Origin: Ascoidea asiatica
Taxonomy: Eukaryota > Ascomycota > Saccharomycetes > Ascoideales > Ascoideaceae
Assembly: GCA_001600695.1 (NCBI GenBank)
Contig: BCKQ01000005.1
Location: 1,128,593 to 1,192,592, forward strand
Direction of reading: 5' to 3'
Length of the DNA stretch: 64,000 bases
How positions within the stretch are numbered: the stretch's first letter is position 1; the number at the start of each line of letters is the position of its first letter. The notes under the pieces were generated by a model. The model ran no database searches, was not told the origin of the DNA, and worked only from the letters and a program-made list of their open reading frames with translations. Of this stretch, positions 1 to 8,099 are shown in pieces. A program made the translations under genes and the position numbers.

Positions 1-2254
1 TTCTTAATTCACAATATAATATCATCATTTCAATAAAATAATTATCATTATTAAATTCAATCTCTTTTAAATTATATTTATTCTTAAATTTAATTTCATT
101 ATTTTTAAATTCTTTATCAAAAAATTCTCTTAAAAATTTTTTTTCATCTAATTTAAAATTTAATTTAAATAATAATCCTTCACTATCAATTAAATTATTT
201 AAAATTTCATTACCTTCATTTAATTTTAAAATTAATATTAAAATTTCTTCAATTCTAAATTCATCATTTTTCTTATTATCTTTAATTAATTCATTTAATT
301 TATTTGTAATTGAATTATTTGAAAAATCTTCAATAATTCTATTAATACAATAAATAAATAATTCATTTTTCCAATTTTCACTTTTATTATTAATTTCTGA
401 ATTTTTACTTAAATAACTTAATAATTCTAATAAATCTTCACATTTTAAAAATGGACAAGTTAAAACTGCTTGACTTAATAATCTTGGAAATTCAATTAAT
501 TTATTTAATAATTTATCTGTTGAATATTTCTTAGGAAATAATGGATGATTTAATAAATATAACATTGAATTTTCTGGTAAAAAACTTTCATTAATTGGAA
601 ATATTATACTTAAAATCTCTTCAATTAAATCACTGGTTAATTCTTTATCTTTTTCTTCTTCATAAATTAATTCTTTATCCTCAATTTTTATTAGATTTTC
701 ATTTTTTTTAACAAACTTTAGAAATCTCAAATCAAATTTTTCTTCTTCTTTTGAATTTCTTATTTCTTTTAATTCCTTTAAAAACGTTTTAACTTCAGTT
801 TTCAATTTTTTATTTTGATGATTAATTGATTTAATTAATTTTTTATCTTCCATTACTGATAAGTTTTTTGTATTTATTAATTGTGGTGAATACATTAATT
901 CCAAATTCTGGATTTTAACTTTAGTTTTCTTTTCTTTTTCGTTTCCTTTTTCATTGACTTTTTCTTCTGTTTCCATATCAATATCTTTATTCTCTTTAAT
1001 ATTATCTGATAAAGCATTACTTTTATTATTATTCTTTAACTCTCTTTCATAAACATTGAAAATACTTTTATTCAAAGATTCAATCAATTTCCCAGTACCT
1101 GTATTAATTCCCATGTAATCTAATGAAAATGTATTATCATTATTATTGAATGACATTAGGATTGAAAATGTATTAGAATTATACCTTGAGCTACCTAAAA
1201 CTGGAACTGTACTTAATCCATAATATCCAGATATTTTAGAATCCTTTGATTTATAATAACTTAAAAGTGAATTAAATTTAACATCAATTAAATAAAAAAT
1301 ATCCATTATAGTTATTAATATTCTTGAAGGAGCAGGTGATAATATAGAATTTGATAGTTTTATATTATTATCCTCAATATATTCTTTATTAAGTTCAAAT
1401 AAAAATGATAAATCAATTTCTTTTTCTAAAGTATTTTTAGTTAATGAATATACTAAAATTTTCTTAAGTATTGGTGATAATTGATATAAAATTCCAGAAT
1501 TAAAATCAAATGAACAATTTTGAATTATTTTTTTTGTAAATTGATTATCATTTTTATTGATAATTTTATTCGAAATTTCTATACCATTTTCATTATTTAA
1601 TGAAATAATCCTACTAGATAAAATTTTCGTATCAATATTATAAACGACTACTAATAAAAACCCATCTCTTGTTTTGAAGTTTTCACTAGAACCTCCAATA
1701 AAAGAATTTTGAAAAAATTTATGAAATACAATAATTGAAGACGAATCTAATAATGATGTTGCTAATTCCCATACTTTTGTCTTTGACTCAAAATTATAAC
1801 ACGAAATAATATTATTTAGTGATAAAGCATATACAAATTTACCACTTTTTGAAAAACTAACACCTTCAACTTGATGTTTTAATTCTATCTCAGTTTGTTT
1901 CAAATCATTATCTTTTGGATCTTTAATATTTGAGATTGATTTAGATTTTGAGAAAAGCATTAGATAATTTTTGCTTTCACGATTCGTCAAGGAACAAACG
2001 AGATTATTGTTATTTTCATCTTCATTGGAAGAAGATATACAATTCACAGTAACTCCTAAAGGTAAACCATAAGACCAAAGTAATTTAGGAGTTGGTTTTA
2101 AAATATATGTTGATATTGAAGATGAAGAAATTCCAACAGTAATTGAACTGCTATTTGAGTCTTTTACGCTAGAGACTATAACCCTTTTATTCAAAGGCAC
2201 TGTTGATATTCTTGGTAAAGGTGCTATCTGGTATGGATCAACAAAATAAGACAT
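1..2254 (-). CDS. UTP8: Utp8, t-UTP/UtpA subunit of the SSU processome (C-terminus cut by window edge)
   Basis: Reading the minus strand from the ATG at 2254-2252 gives 751 open codons that run off the left edge. The first in-frame upstream stop lies just before an A-rich stretch near 2375, and this is the first ATG after it. The N-terminus (FVDPYQIAPLPRIS, then VGISSSSISTYILKPTPKL) matches the yeast Utp8 start, which has LPKI, then LGISGSSISQYI and NPTPKL. In yeast Utp8 belongs to the t-UTP (UtpA) subcomplex, which binds nascent 35S pre-rRNA in the nucleolus; it has also been linked to tRNA export. The S. cerevisiae protein is 713 residues, so little can be missing at the C-terminus. The rest is Asn/Lys/Leu-rich, with an acidic linker around residues 370-410. 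I saw no CTG codon in the whole reading. Identity rests on recalled N-terminal similarity and is fairly secure. Confidence 0.85.
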   Translation of the reverse strand, partial: MSYFVDPYQIAPLPRISTVPLNKRVIVSSVKDSNSSSITVGISSSSISTYILKPTPKLLWSYGLPLGVTVNCISSSNEDENNNNLVCSLTNRESKNYLMLFSKSKSISNIKDPKDNDLKQTEIELKHQVEGVSFSKSGKFVYALSLNNIISCYNFESKTKVWELATSLLDSSSIIVFHKFFQNSFIGGSSENFKTRDGFLLVVVYNIDTKILSSRIISLNNENGIEISNKIINKNDNQFTKKIIQNCSFDFNSGILYQLSPILKKILVYSLTKNTLEKEIDLSFLFELNKEYIEDNNIKLSNSILSPAPSRILITIMDIFYLIDVKFNSLLSYYKSKDSKISGYYGLSTVPVLGSSRYNSNTFSILMSFNNNDNTFSLDYMGINTGTGKLIESLNKSIFNVYERELKNNNKSNALSDNIKENKDIDMETEEKVNEKGNEKEKKTKVKIQNLELMYSPQLINTKNLSVMEDKKLIKSINHQNKKLKTEVKTFLKELKEIRNSKEEEKFDLRFLKFVKKNENLIKIEDKELIYEEEKDKELTSDLIEEILSIIFPINESFLPENSMLYLLNHPLFPKKYSTDKLLNKLIEFPRLLSQAVLTCPFLKCEDLLELLSYLSKNSEINNKSENWKNELFIYCINRIIEDFSNNSITNKLNELIKDNKKNDEFRIEEILILILKLNEGNEILNNLIDSEGLLFKLNFKLDEKKFLREFFDKEFKNNEIKFKNKYNLKEIEFNNDNYFIEMMILYCELR

Positions 2255-2732
2255 CTTTGGTATTCTTGCTGAATTAGACGAAACTAATGTTATCAATTTA
2301 TTGCTATTATCACTAAAATTTCTTGGAAATCTTTTTTTTGAATCTTTTTCAAAATAATTTTTTTTTACTTTTCAAAAAAAAAAAAGTATAAATTTAAAAG
2401 TGGCGGTGAACCCAAATCAGGAAATCGAAGTTGTGGCTGACCGTAGATGTTTTTCATTTTATTTAAAAAAGTTTTTTTTGGGAAGCGATGATTAAGAATA
2501 TTTTGAAATATTGTTGAAAAATGTCTCTGTGATAACGTCATTTATTTAATTGTGATTTAGAATTGTAATCTAAAGAATGGTAATAAAAAGGAATCTATAA
2601 AAAAAAAAAATTTTAGGCAATTTTGAAATATACTACTAAAAAATAAATGCAATGAGTGAATAGATATAAAACTACAAAGTATGCTAAAACACGGGTAAAT
2701 ATACAGGAAAATATTGAAATTATGAATCAACC
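2255..2732. promoter_or_regulatory. UTP8 upstream region / PIF1 3' flank, with PAC-like, RRPE-like and Reb1-like words
   Basis: No gene fits here. The gap holds three words known from budding-yeast promoters: GCGATGA at 2485-2491 (the core of the PAC element of ribosome-biogenesis genes), TGAAAAAT at about 2514-2521 (the RRPE core) and CGGGTAA at 2692-2698 (the Reb1 consensus TTACCCG read on the other strand). PAC and RRPE lie 230-270 bp upstream of the UTP8 start, as expected for a biogenesis gene. The Reb1-like site lies just past the PIF1 stop, where it could separate two tandem genes. The word GTGGCGGTG (2400-2408) recurs in two other gaps of this window. Function is inferred from word matches only. 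Confidence 0.45.
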
Positions 2733-5700
2733 TCATCCACCAAAGGAAGCTTCTGAGCTAGGTTGGTAGGAACTTCCACCTTCTGATGCACTAATATCCA
2801 CATAATCTAAATAGCTTTTCTCTTCTTCAATATTTTCTTCGACAATCTTTTCTTCGACAATCTTTTCTTCCATAATTTCAACTTTATCATTATCTTCTAT
2901 TGATTCCATTTCTTTTTGCAGATTTTTTAATTTATCAGTTGCTTCTTTTGCTGTTAATAAATAAGTATAAAAATTTGCAACTTTTGGATGAGCCATTACT
3001 TTCCCAGGTAAGAAATTAGAAATTTGCAATCCTTTTCTTGAAACAGCTCTACTTAAGGCAACATATGCCTGTCCTTTTTCAAATATTCTAGTTAAATCAA
3101 CCTTTACTTTGGATAATGTTTGACCCTGAGATTTATGAATAGAAATTGCCCATGCCAATATTAAAGGTATTTGGGCTCGAGAAACAAGAGGCCTTTCATC
3201 AGAATCTTCTATTGTCCAAATTTCGGGGTAACATAGTACATCTCTCGAACCTCCATCAGGTAATAAAAATCTCACTAATGGATATCTTATGCTTTTGGAA
3301 CTATCAATTAATCTTTTATATATTTCTTCTTTTCTTTTCATATTATCAATTATAATAGGGTCCTTTATCTTCTCTTTACATTTTTGGAAAAATTCAAAAA
3401 CAAAGTCAGTCTCTTCTCCTTCATTGGTTCTCACCACACTAACACCCTTTTTAGCGGTATATTCATCAATATCCTTAGATATACCCTTCAATCCAAGATC
3501 TTCTGCCACTCCATTTTTTTTCATTGCAGCTTCTCGCTTAGCTTCAATAAGACTTGCTTTATCGGAAAGTTCATTGGCATCTAAATTTTCAAAATTATTA
3601 TAAAAGAAAAACGAATCTGAATCGACGAAGCCCATGACTTTTCCTAAAGTACCATTAACCAATGTTTCATCTATGTTCTTAAGCATCATTACTTGACAGT
3701 CCTTTTTGAGAACTAATTGACTTGGTGCCATAAAGTTATTTAATAAAAATTGACGTTGATTTTCATCTTCTAATTGGCCCCCATCAAAGGAATTAAATAG
3801 ATAAGATGTTTGCTTGATGGCACGCAATCTTTTATTATTTGCATATTCGACTTCCCTTCTTGTTGGATATAATTCAGCTGCTTGAATTCCATCCGTGGTA
3901 GATAATTCTCTTTTTAAATCATAAAAACCTTTGATGGTTTTATAAGACAATTTTCCGGTTCTCATTTCATTGAGCATATCAATGAATTCTATATCACCTT
4001 TTTGACGAAAAACCGTTTTTAATATAACAGTTAATTCCACTGTTTCCTTCCAAGAATTTGATTCAAATGCAAATTTTGCGGCACGATCACCTTCTTTTGA
4101 AACTGGTGGTAATTGAAAAAAATCTCCACAAACAACAATCTGGACTCCACCAAATGGAGAGTCGTTTTTCCTAACAGTCTTGGCAATATAATTCAATTTA
4201 TCTAAAAGATTTCCATCAATCATTGAAATTTCATCAATTATTAGAACTTTTACTTCTTTCCATCTTCTCACCAATTTTAAACTTTTTCTAATTTTTTTGA
4301 CAAGTCTGTCTTCTGGTAAAGTTCCTAATCCAATCCCTGCAAAAGAATGAAGAGTAGTGCCTCCAATATTACAAGCTGCAAGACCAGTAGAAGCAGTAAC
4401 AGCAACTTCACCCGGTTGATATAATGATTTTAAAGTTTTTATTAGATGTTTTAAAAGGACAGATTTACCAGTACCTGCAGAACCAGTGTAAAAAAGAGAA
4501 TGTCCTTCTTTAACAAGCTTGATTATATGTAGTTGTTCTTCAGTTAAGCATATCGGAACTACACGATGCTCTTTTTGTTCCTCTTTTGTAGAAGTCAGTA
4601 TGTTTTGGTCATGACTTAATCTGTGCTGAGGTTGTTGAGTCATTAAAGCTAAAACTGAATTATTACTTATAGAATTTTTTGGACTTTTTTTTTGAATTTT
4701 TGGATTGGCTATATCTAATTTTGGATATTTTATTGTGGAATAAGATCTTTTTTGACTTTGTAAAGCTTTTTTATTTATTTCATTTGGCGATTTATGTAAT
4801 ATTTGTAAACTTCCATTTTTTAAAGGTGTTATATTTGTATTTTCATTGGAAACAGGTATTGGGTTTATGGACAGGCGTAAATTTGTTTTTGACGGTGAAG
4901 AAACTGGTATTGCTACACGTTTTGAAGTGGTTCTTGTCAAATGATCTATAGGAGAGGTTGGATCCGGCGTTGTAGTTGTATACTCTGAAGTTGTGAAACT
5001 TTTATTCTTTTTCAATAAATCTATTGAATTTGAAACTTTAGATGGAGTTGGAGTGAATAAATTGTTTAAAGGAATTTTAATGTTATTGCTATCATTATTA
5101 TCATCTTCAAAATCATTTGATTGATCATGAGATTTGGTTGAGGTTTCTTCTATTGTATTTATGATATCAGAAGTTGGATGAAAAATAACTTGAGAAGCTC
5201 TAAAATCATTATTTTCAGTTGACTTACATATATCATTTAATGGAATTCTTTTATTTGGTGTTGTAGTTGAAGATATAGATGCAGAAGTGTCAGCAGTTAT
5301 ATTTGCTATGTCTTCAGGTTTATCATTAGACCTTATAGGAGAAGAAGGTATTTGGTCCTTATTATTGTCATAGACTTCTTTATTGTTTCTATTATAATTG
5401 CTGTTATTGTCTGCATTGGGGATTTTGTGATAATCAACATTTTTAGAGGTGGTTACTGTATTTTTTGAATTCTTTTCATTCAAAGGTAATTGATCTTTAT
5501 AGGAACATGCTGAAGAGAAATTTGATCTGTGATCACTGAAGGCCTCTATATTATCATTGAATGAAACCTGCTTCATTCTGAATAATCTTTCCTCGGGAGT
5601 TTCTTCTCTCAGCTGGATAGCATTCTTATAAGTTATTTCATTTTTGTTTTCGTTTACCATTTGATTTATAGGTTGTTGTGGTTGTTGTATAGCATTCTTA

Positions 5701-6503
5701 TAAGTTATTTCATTTTTGTTTTCGTTTACCATTTGATTTATAGGTTGTTGTGGTTGTTGTATAGGCTGTTGAATATCATACTGTATAGTTGGTTGTAAAG
5801 GCCTGTCATATTCACTGTCATCTAAAGAAGACTCTGAAAAGGAATCATCAAAAACTCCAATATTTTCTTTCTCGGTTGTTGATAGTTCTCTTTCTATATT
5901 AAATCTACTTATTTTATTTTTTGATAAATTACCATTGCTCTTGATATTATTATTCCTACTATTATTATTATTATTTATAATGTTGGCATTGAGGTTATTA
6001 TTTACATTGTTTTTGGAGTTATTAAAGGGGGCTGTTGAGGCAAAATATTTTTCAATATCTTCATCTATATCAGTTGAAAAATCATCATCACTAAACTGGT
6101 CAAAATCATTGTTCATGATATTTGATCGTATACTTTTATTTTCGATTATCTTAATATCATCGCTATGATTTTTTGTATTTTTGTTAGGCTGGATATTTTG
6201 TTTCTTATTGATTGTTTCTTCTTGAGAAGGCCAGTTACTTGAGGAGGAAAACCCACTATCGAAATCAATATCGGATAAAATATTATTAGATTGAGTAAAA
6301 TTGTTATTATTATCTATATTTGTATTATTGTTCATTATATTACTCATGTATAAGGGTCTTTGATTTGTATAATTAAAATTACAAATGTATCTATATCTAT
6401 CTCTATATATGAATCTATAATTATAATTATGATTATAATTATTATTATAATGAAAATTATAATTTATAAATTTTGAATTTAATTTCAATTTAAACCTAAT
6501 CAT
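2733..6503 (-). CDS. PIF1: Pif1 family 5'-3' DNA helicase
   Basis: Superfamily 1B helicase of the Pif1 group: unwinds G-quadruplexes and R-loops, removes telomerase from DNA ends and maintains mitochondrial DNA in yeast. Length is 1256 codons against 859 in S. cerevisiae; the extra is a low-complexity N-terminal half. The helicase core starts near residue 650 (CLTEEQLHIIKLVKEGHSLF). Walker A GSAGTGKS is near residue 670, Walker B IIDEIS near 757, GDFFQLPPVS near 793, SIHKSQGQTL near 1121 and GQAYVALSRAVSR near 1146. The first 52 residues are basic and Asn/Tyr-rich with one acidic residue, and Met53 and Met57 follow. This resembles the dual start of yeast PIF1, whose long form goes to mitochondria and short form to the nucleus. 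Residues about 248-295 contain an exact 24-residue duplication. Pif1 rather than Rrm3 is preferred for the conserved core and the leader; these paralogues may not be separate in this species. Confidence 0.93.
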   Translation of the reverse strand: MIRFKLKLNSKFINYNFHYNNNYNHNYNYRFIYRDRYRYICNFNYTNQRPLYMSNIMNNNTNIDNNNNFTQSNNILSDIDFDSGFSSSSNWPSQEETINKKQNIQPNKNTKNHSDDIKIIENKSIRSNIMNNDFDQFSDDDFSTDIDEDIEKYFASTAPFNNSKNNVNNNLNANIINNNNNSRNNNIKSNGNLSKNKISRFNIERELSTTEKENIGVFDDSFSESSLDDSEYDRPLQPTIQYDIQQPIQQPQQPINQMVNENKNEITYKNAIQQPQQPINQMVNENKNEITYKNAIQLREETPEERLFRMKQVSFNDNIEAFSDHRSNFSSACSYKDQLPLNEKNSKNTVTTSKNVDYHKIPNADNNSNYNRNNKEVYDNNKDQIPSSPIRSNDKPEDIANITADTSASISSTTTPNKRIPLNDICKSTENNDFRASQVIFHPTSDIINTIEETSTKSHDQSNDFEDDNNDSNNIKIPLNNLFTPTPSKVSNSIDLLKKNKSFTTSEYTTTTPDPTSPIDHLTRTTSKRVAIPVSSPSKTNLRLSINPIPVSNENTNITPLKNGSLQILHKSPNEINKKALQSQKRSYSTIKYPKLDIANPKIQKKSPKNSISNNSVLALMTQQPQHRLSHDQNILTSTKEEQKEHRVVPICLTEEQLHIIKLVKEGHSLFYTGSAGTGKSVLLKHLIKTLKSLYQPGEVAVTASTGLAACNIGGTTLHSFAGIGLGTLPEDRLVKKIRKSLKLVRRWKEVKVLIIDEISMIDGNLLDKLNYIAKTVRKNDSPFGGVQIVVCGDFFQLPPVSKEGDRAAKFAFESNSWKETVELTVILKTVFRQKGDIEFIDMLNEMRTGKLSYKTIKGFYDLKRELSTTDGIQAAELYPTRREVEYANNKRLRAIKQTSYLFNSFDGGQLEDENQRQFLLNNFMAPSQLVLKKDCQVMMLKNIDETLVNGTLGKVMGFVDSDSFFFYNNFENLDANELSDKASLIEAKREAAMKKNGVAEDLGLKGISKDIDEYTAKKGVSVVRTNEGEETDFVFEFFQKCKEKIKDPIIIDNMKRKEEIYKRLIDSSKSIRYPLVRFLLPDGGSRDVLCYPEIWTIEDSDERPLVSRAQIPLILAWAISIHKSQGQTLSKVKVDLTRIFEKGQAYVALSRAVSRKGLQISNFLPGKVMAHPKVANFYTYLLTAKEATDKLKNLQKEMESIEDNDKVEIMEEKIVEEKIVEENIEEEKSYLDYVDISASEGGSSYQPSSEASFGG
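5617..5760 (-). repeat. Perfect 2 x 72-bp tandem duplication inside PIF1
   Basis: Positions 5617-5688 and 5689-5760 are identical base for base and encode two copies of a 24-residue block containing QQPQQPINQMVNENKNEI. A third partial start (ATAGGCTGTTG) follows. The unit is a multiple of three, so the frame is kept. Absence of synonymous differences suggests a recent duplication, or an assembly artefact. Confidence 0.9.
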
Positions 6504-6933
6504 ATAAGTATGATTTTTGATTGAATCTTTAGGAAGTAAATATTATTCATTAATGAAATCAAAAGATAATAATCTTTGAGGAATAATTCTTTAAGTGATA
6601 TTGATATTAGCAGGTAATACAAACTGGAAAAAAAAAGAAAAGAATCAGTATCAGAATTCCTAAGTGATCAAATATGAAATAATAACTTTTTACTCAATGC
6701 TATTTTCCTAACCAAATTATAAAAACAATTGGATTCTTTACGGAATTCAAATAACGTTAGATTTAATTTCGTTAAATATTTCAGATCTAAGTCGAAAAAC
6801 CATCAAAAGCATGTGACTTTCGCTATATAAAATCTTATCAAACTAATCCGGTCAATTCCGACCTGTAATAAATATAAAAGACTTTTACTATCGTTAATTA
6901 CTATATTACATATCTATAAAAATATTAGAAGAA
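6504..6933. other. PIF1 5' flank, no gene seen
   Basis: AT-rich gap of 430 bp between the PIF1 start and the stop of the next minus-strand gene. It holds CCGGTC followed by a CCGACC word near 6846-6862, similar to the ACCGGA words upstream of UTP21. No convincing ORF or RNA gene is visible. Confidence 0.5.
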
Positions 6934-7572
6934 TCATTGAATAAGAGCTGTAATTTGATTAATCTTTCCAGCTAATAAATTCCAACTTTTTTTGTTCATG
7001 TCAATATTTCTCTTCAAGAAAGTGATCTCATCATTTAAAATTTGATTGTATTTTACTAGAAATTTTAATGAAAAATTTATACCTTTTGCATTATTGTTCA
7101 AATCCATCGTGATGAATTTATTCAAATTTTCTAAATTGATCATGTTGGTTTCATAATATTGAAAGAATTCATCAAGATAAAAAGTCTTATCTTTTGCAAA
7201 CTGACCTTGAAAAGCAGATTTACTAAAATCTGAATTGAATTTATCAAGTTGAATATACTGATTTTTAAGATTCTTATATATTATAGTATTTAGCTTTAGA
7301 AACTGTGTTATGAGTTGATGATTTTTAACCACTTTGAATTTTAAATCTTTGAGTTGGGCTATGTCTTTTTCTTGATCAGTAGAGCTGGAAGAATTTGATT
7401 CGGTTGCTGAATTTGAGGTTATTCTTTTTAATGCAGATTTGAATATTAAAGAATTTGATTGAGTAAGCACTTCTGATATGGTTGACTGGTATTGATTGAG
7501 CTGTTTGATTGCCTGTAAATGATCGATTCTTTCTTTGAAATTTTTTTCATCCTGTTCTGTCTGTCTACTCAT
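6934..7572 (-). CDS. Unknown coiled-coil protein, 212 aa
   Basis: I do not recognise this protein. It starts MSRQTEQDEKNFKERIDHLQ and ends LLAGKINQITALIQ. It is almost wholly helical in character, with heptad-like spacing of Leu/Ile/Phe in residues 1-50, 70-110 and 145-212. A short Ser/Asn-rich linker lies at about residues 52-66 (SNSATESNSSSSTDQ). It has no Cys or His metal cluster, no obvious membrane segment and no signal peptide. Composition is balanced compared with the low-complexity neighbours, so it is very likely a real gene. Small coiled-coil subunits of kinetochore, Mediator or tethering complexes look like this, but I see no diagnostic motif. It is followed downstream by PIF1 and preceded by MAK21, all on the minus strand. 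Confidence 0.7.
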   Translation of the reverse strand: MSRQTEQDEKNFKERIDHLQAIKQLNQYQSTISEVLTQSNSLIFKSALKRITSNSATESNSSSSTDQEKDIAQLKDLKFKVVKNHQLITQFLKLNTIIYKNLKNQYIQLDKFNSDFSKSAFQGQFAKDKTFYLDEFFQYYETNMINLENLNKFITMDLNNNAKGINFSLKFLVKYNQILNDEITFLKRNIDMNKKSWNLLAGKINQITALIQ

Positions 7573-8099
7573 TTTGAAATCTAAAAATGTATTCTAAGGG
7601 GAATATTTGTTATATTGATATATTTTGGAAAAAAAAGAATGTTTTATGAAATGAAAATACAAATTTCAATTGATAACTTTAACCTTTACTTATTCAACAC
7701 ACTCACAGTAATTATCCATCAGGGTAATAGAAAGCTTTTGATAAATTGTAGTTCCAGGAAAGTTCAACAAACGATCCATTCAAGTGGCCAAACCATCTCT
7801 ATGGGTCTTTAAATTGACCCAAGACCTATTTAATGCACAGTAGTAGTTTAAAATGGATAAAAGAAGCTTCCTAAATCTAAAATTTACTCTCCTACAGTAG
7901 GATAGTAAATTTAGGATTCCCACTGCTAATTTTCCTACAATACCAGGAATGAGTAGATCAATAAAAATCACTTTTTTCAAAAAAAACTTATATACTGTAA
8001 AAATTATTAAAGGATGAAATAAAGACAAGAATATTCATAAAGTGATTTAAAGCTAAAGAAAAGTTTTAACAAAATTTCATTCAAAGAAATAAGTACAGA
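7573..8099. other. Gap between MAK21 3' end and the unknown coiled-coil gene
   Basis: A 527-bp gap. Short open frames on both strands overlap each other here, are rich in Ile/Phe/Leu from AT-rich DNA, and have no recognisable similarity. The only ordered structure is the inverted repeat at 7880-7912. The word AAAAGAAGCTT at about 7859-7869 resembles an element found near 35.9 and 51.8 kb. Confidence 0.5.
7880..7912. repeat. Near-perfect inverted repeat, 15-bp arms, 3-bp loop
   Basis: The left arm 7880-7894 (AAATTTACTCTCCTA) pairs with the right arm 7898-7912 with one mismatch around a CAG loop. It lies between two tandem minus-strand genes, about 190 bp past the MAK21 stop. A transcript hairpin, a site for a dimeric protein or a footprint of an excised element are all possible; the sequence does not decide. 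Confidence 0.75.

Noticed and set aside
7780-8028. 82-codon hydrophobic frame between MAK21 and the coiled-coil gene
   Set aside because: Ile/Phe/Leu-rich as any AT-rich frame; the other strand has a competing frame and the hairpin lies inside it.
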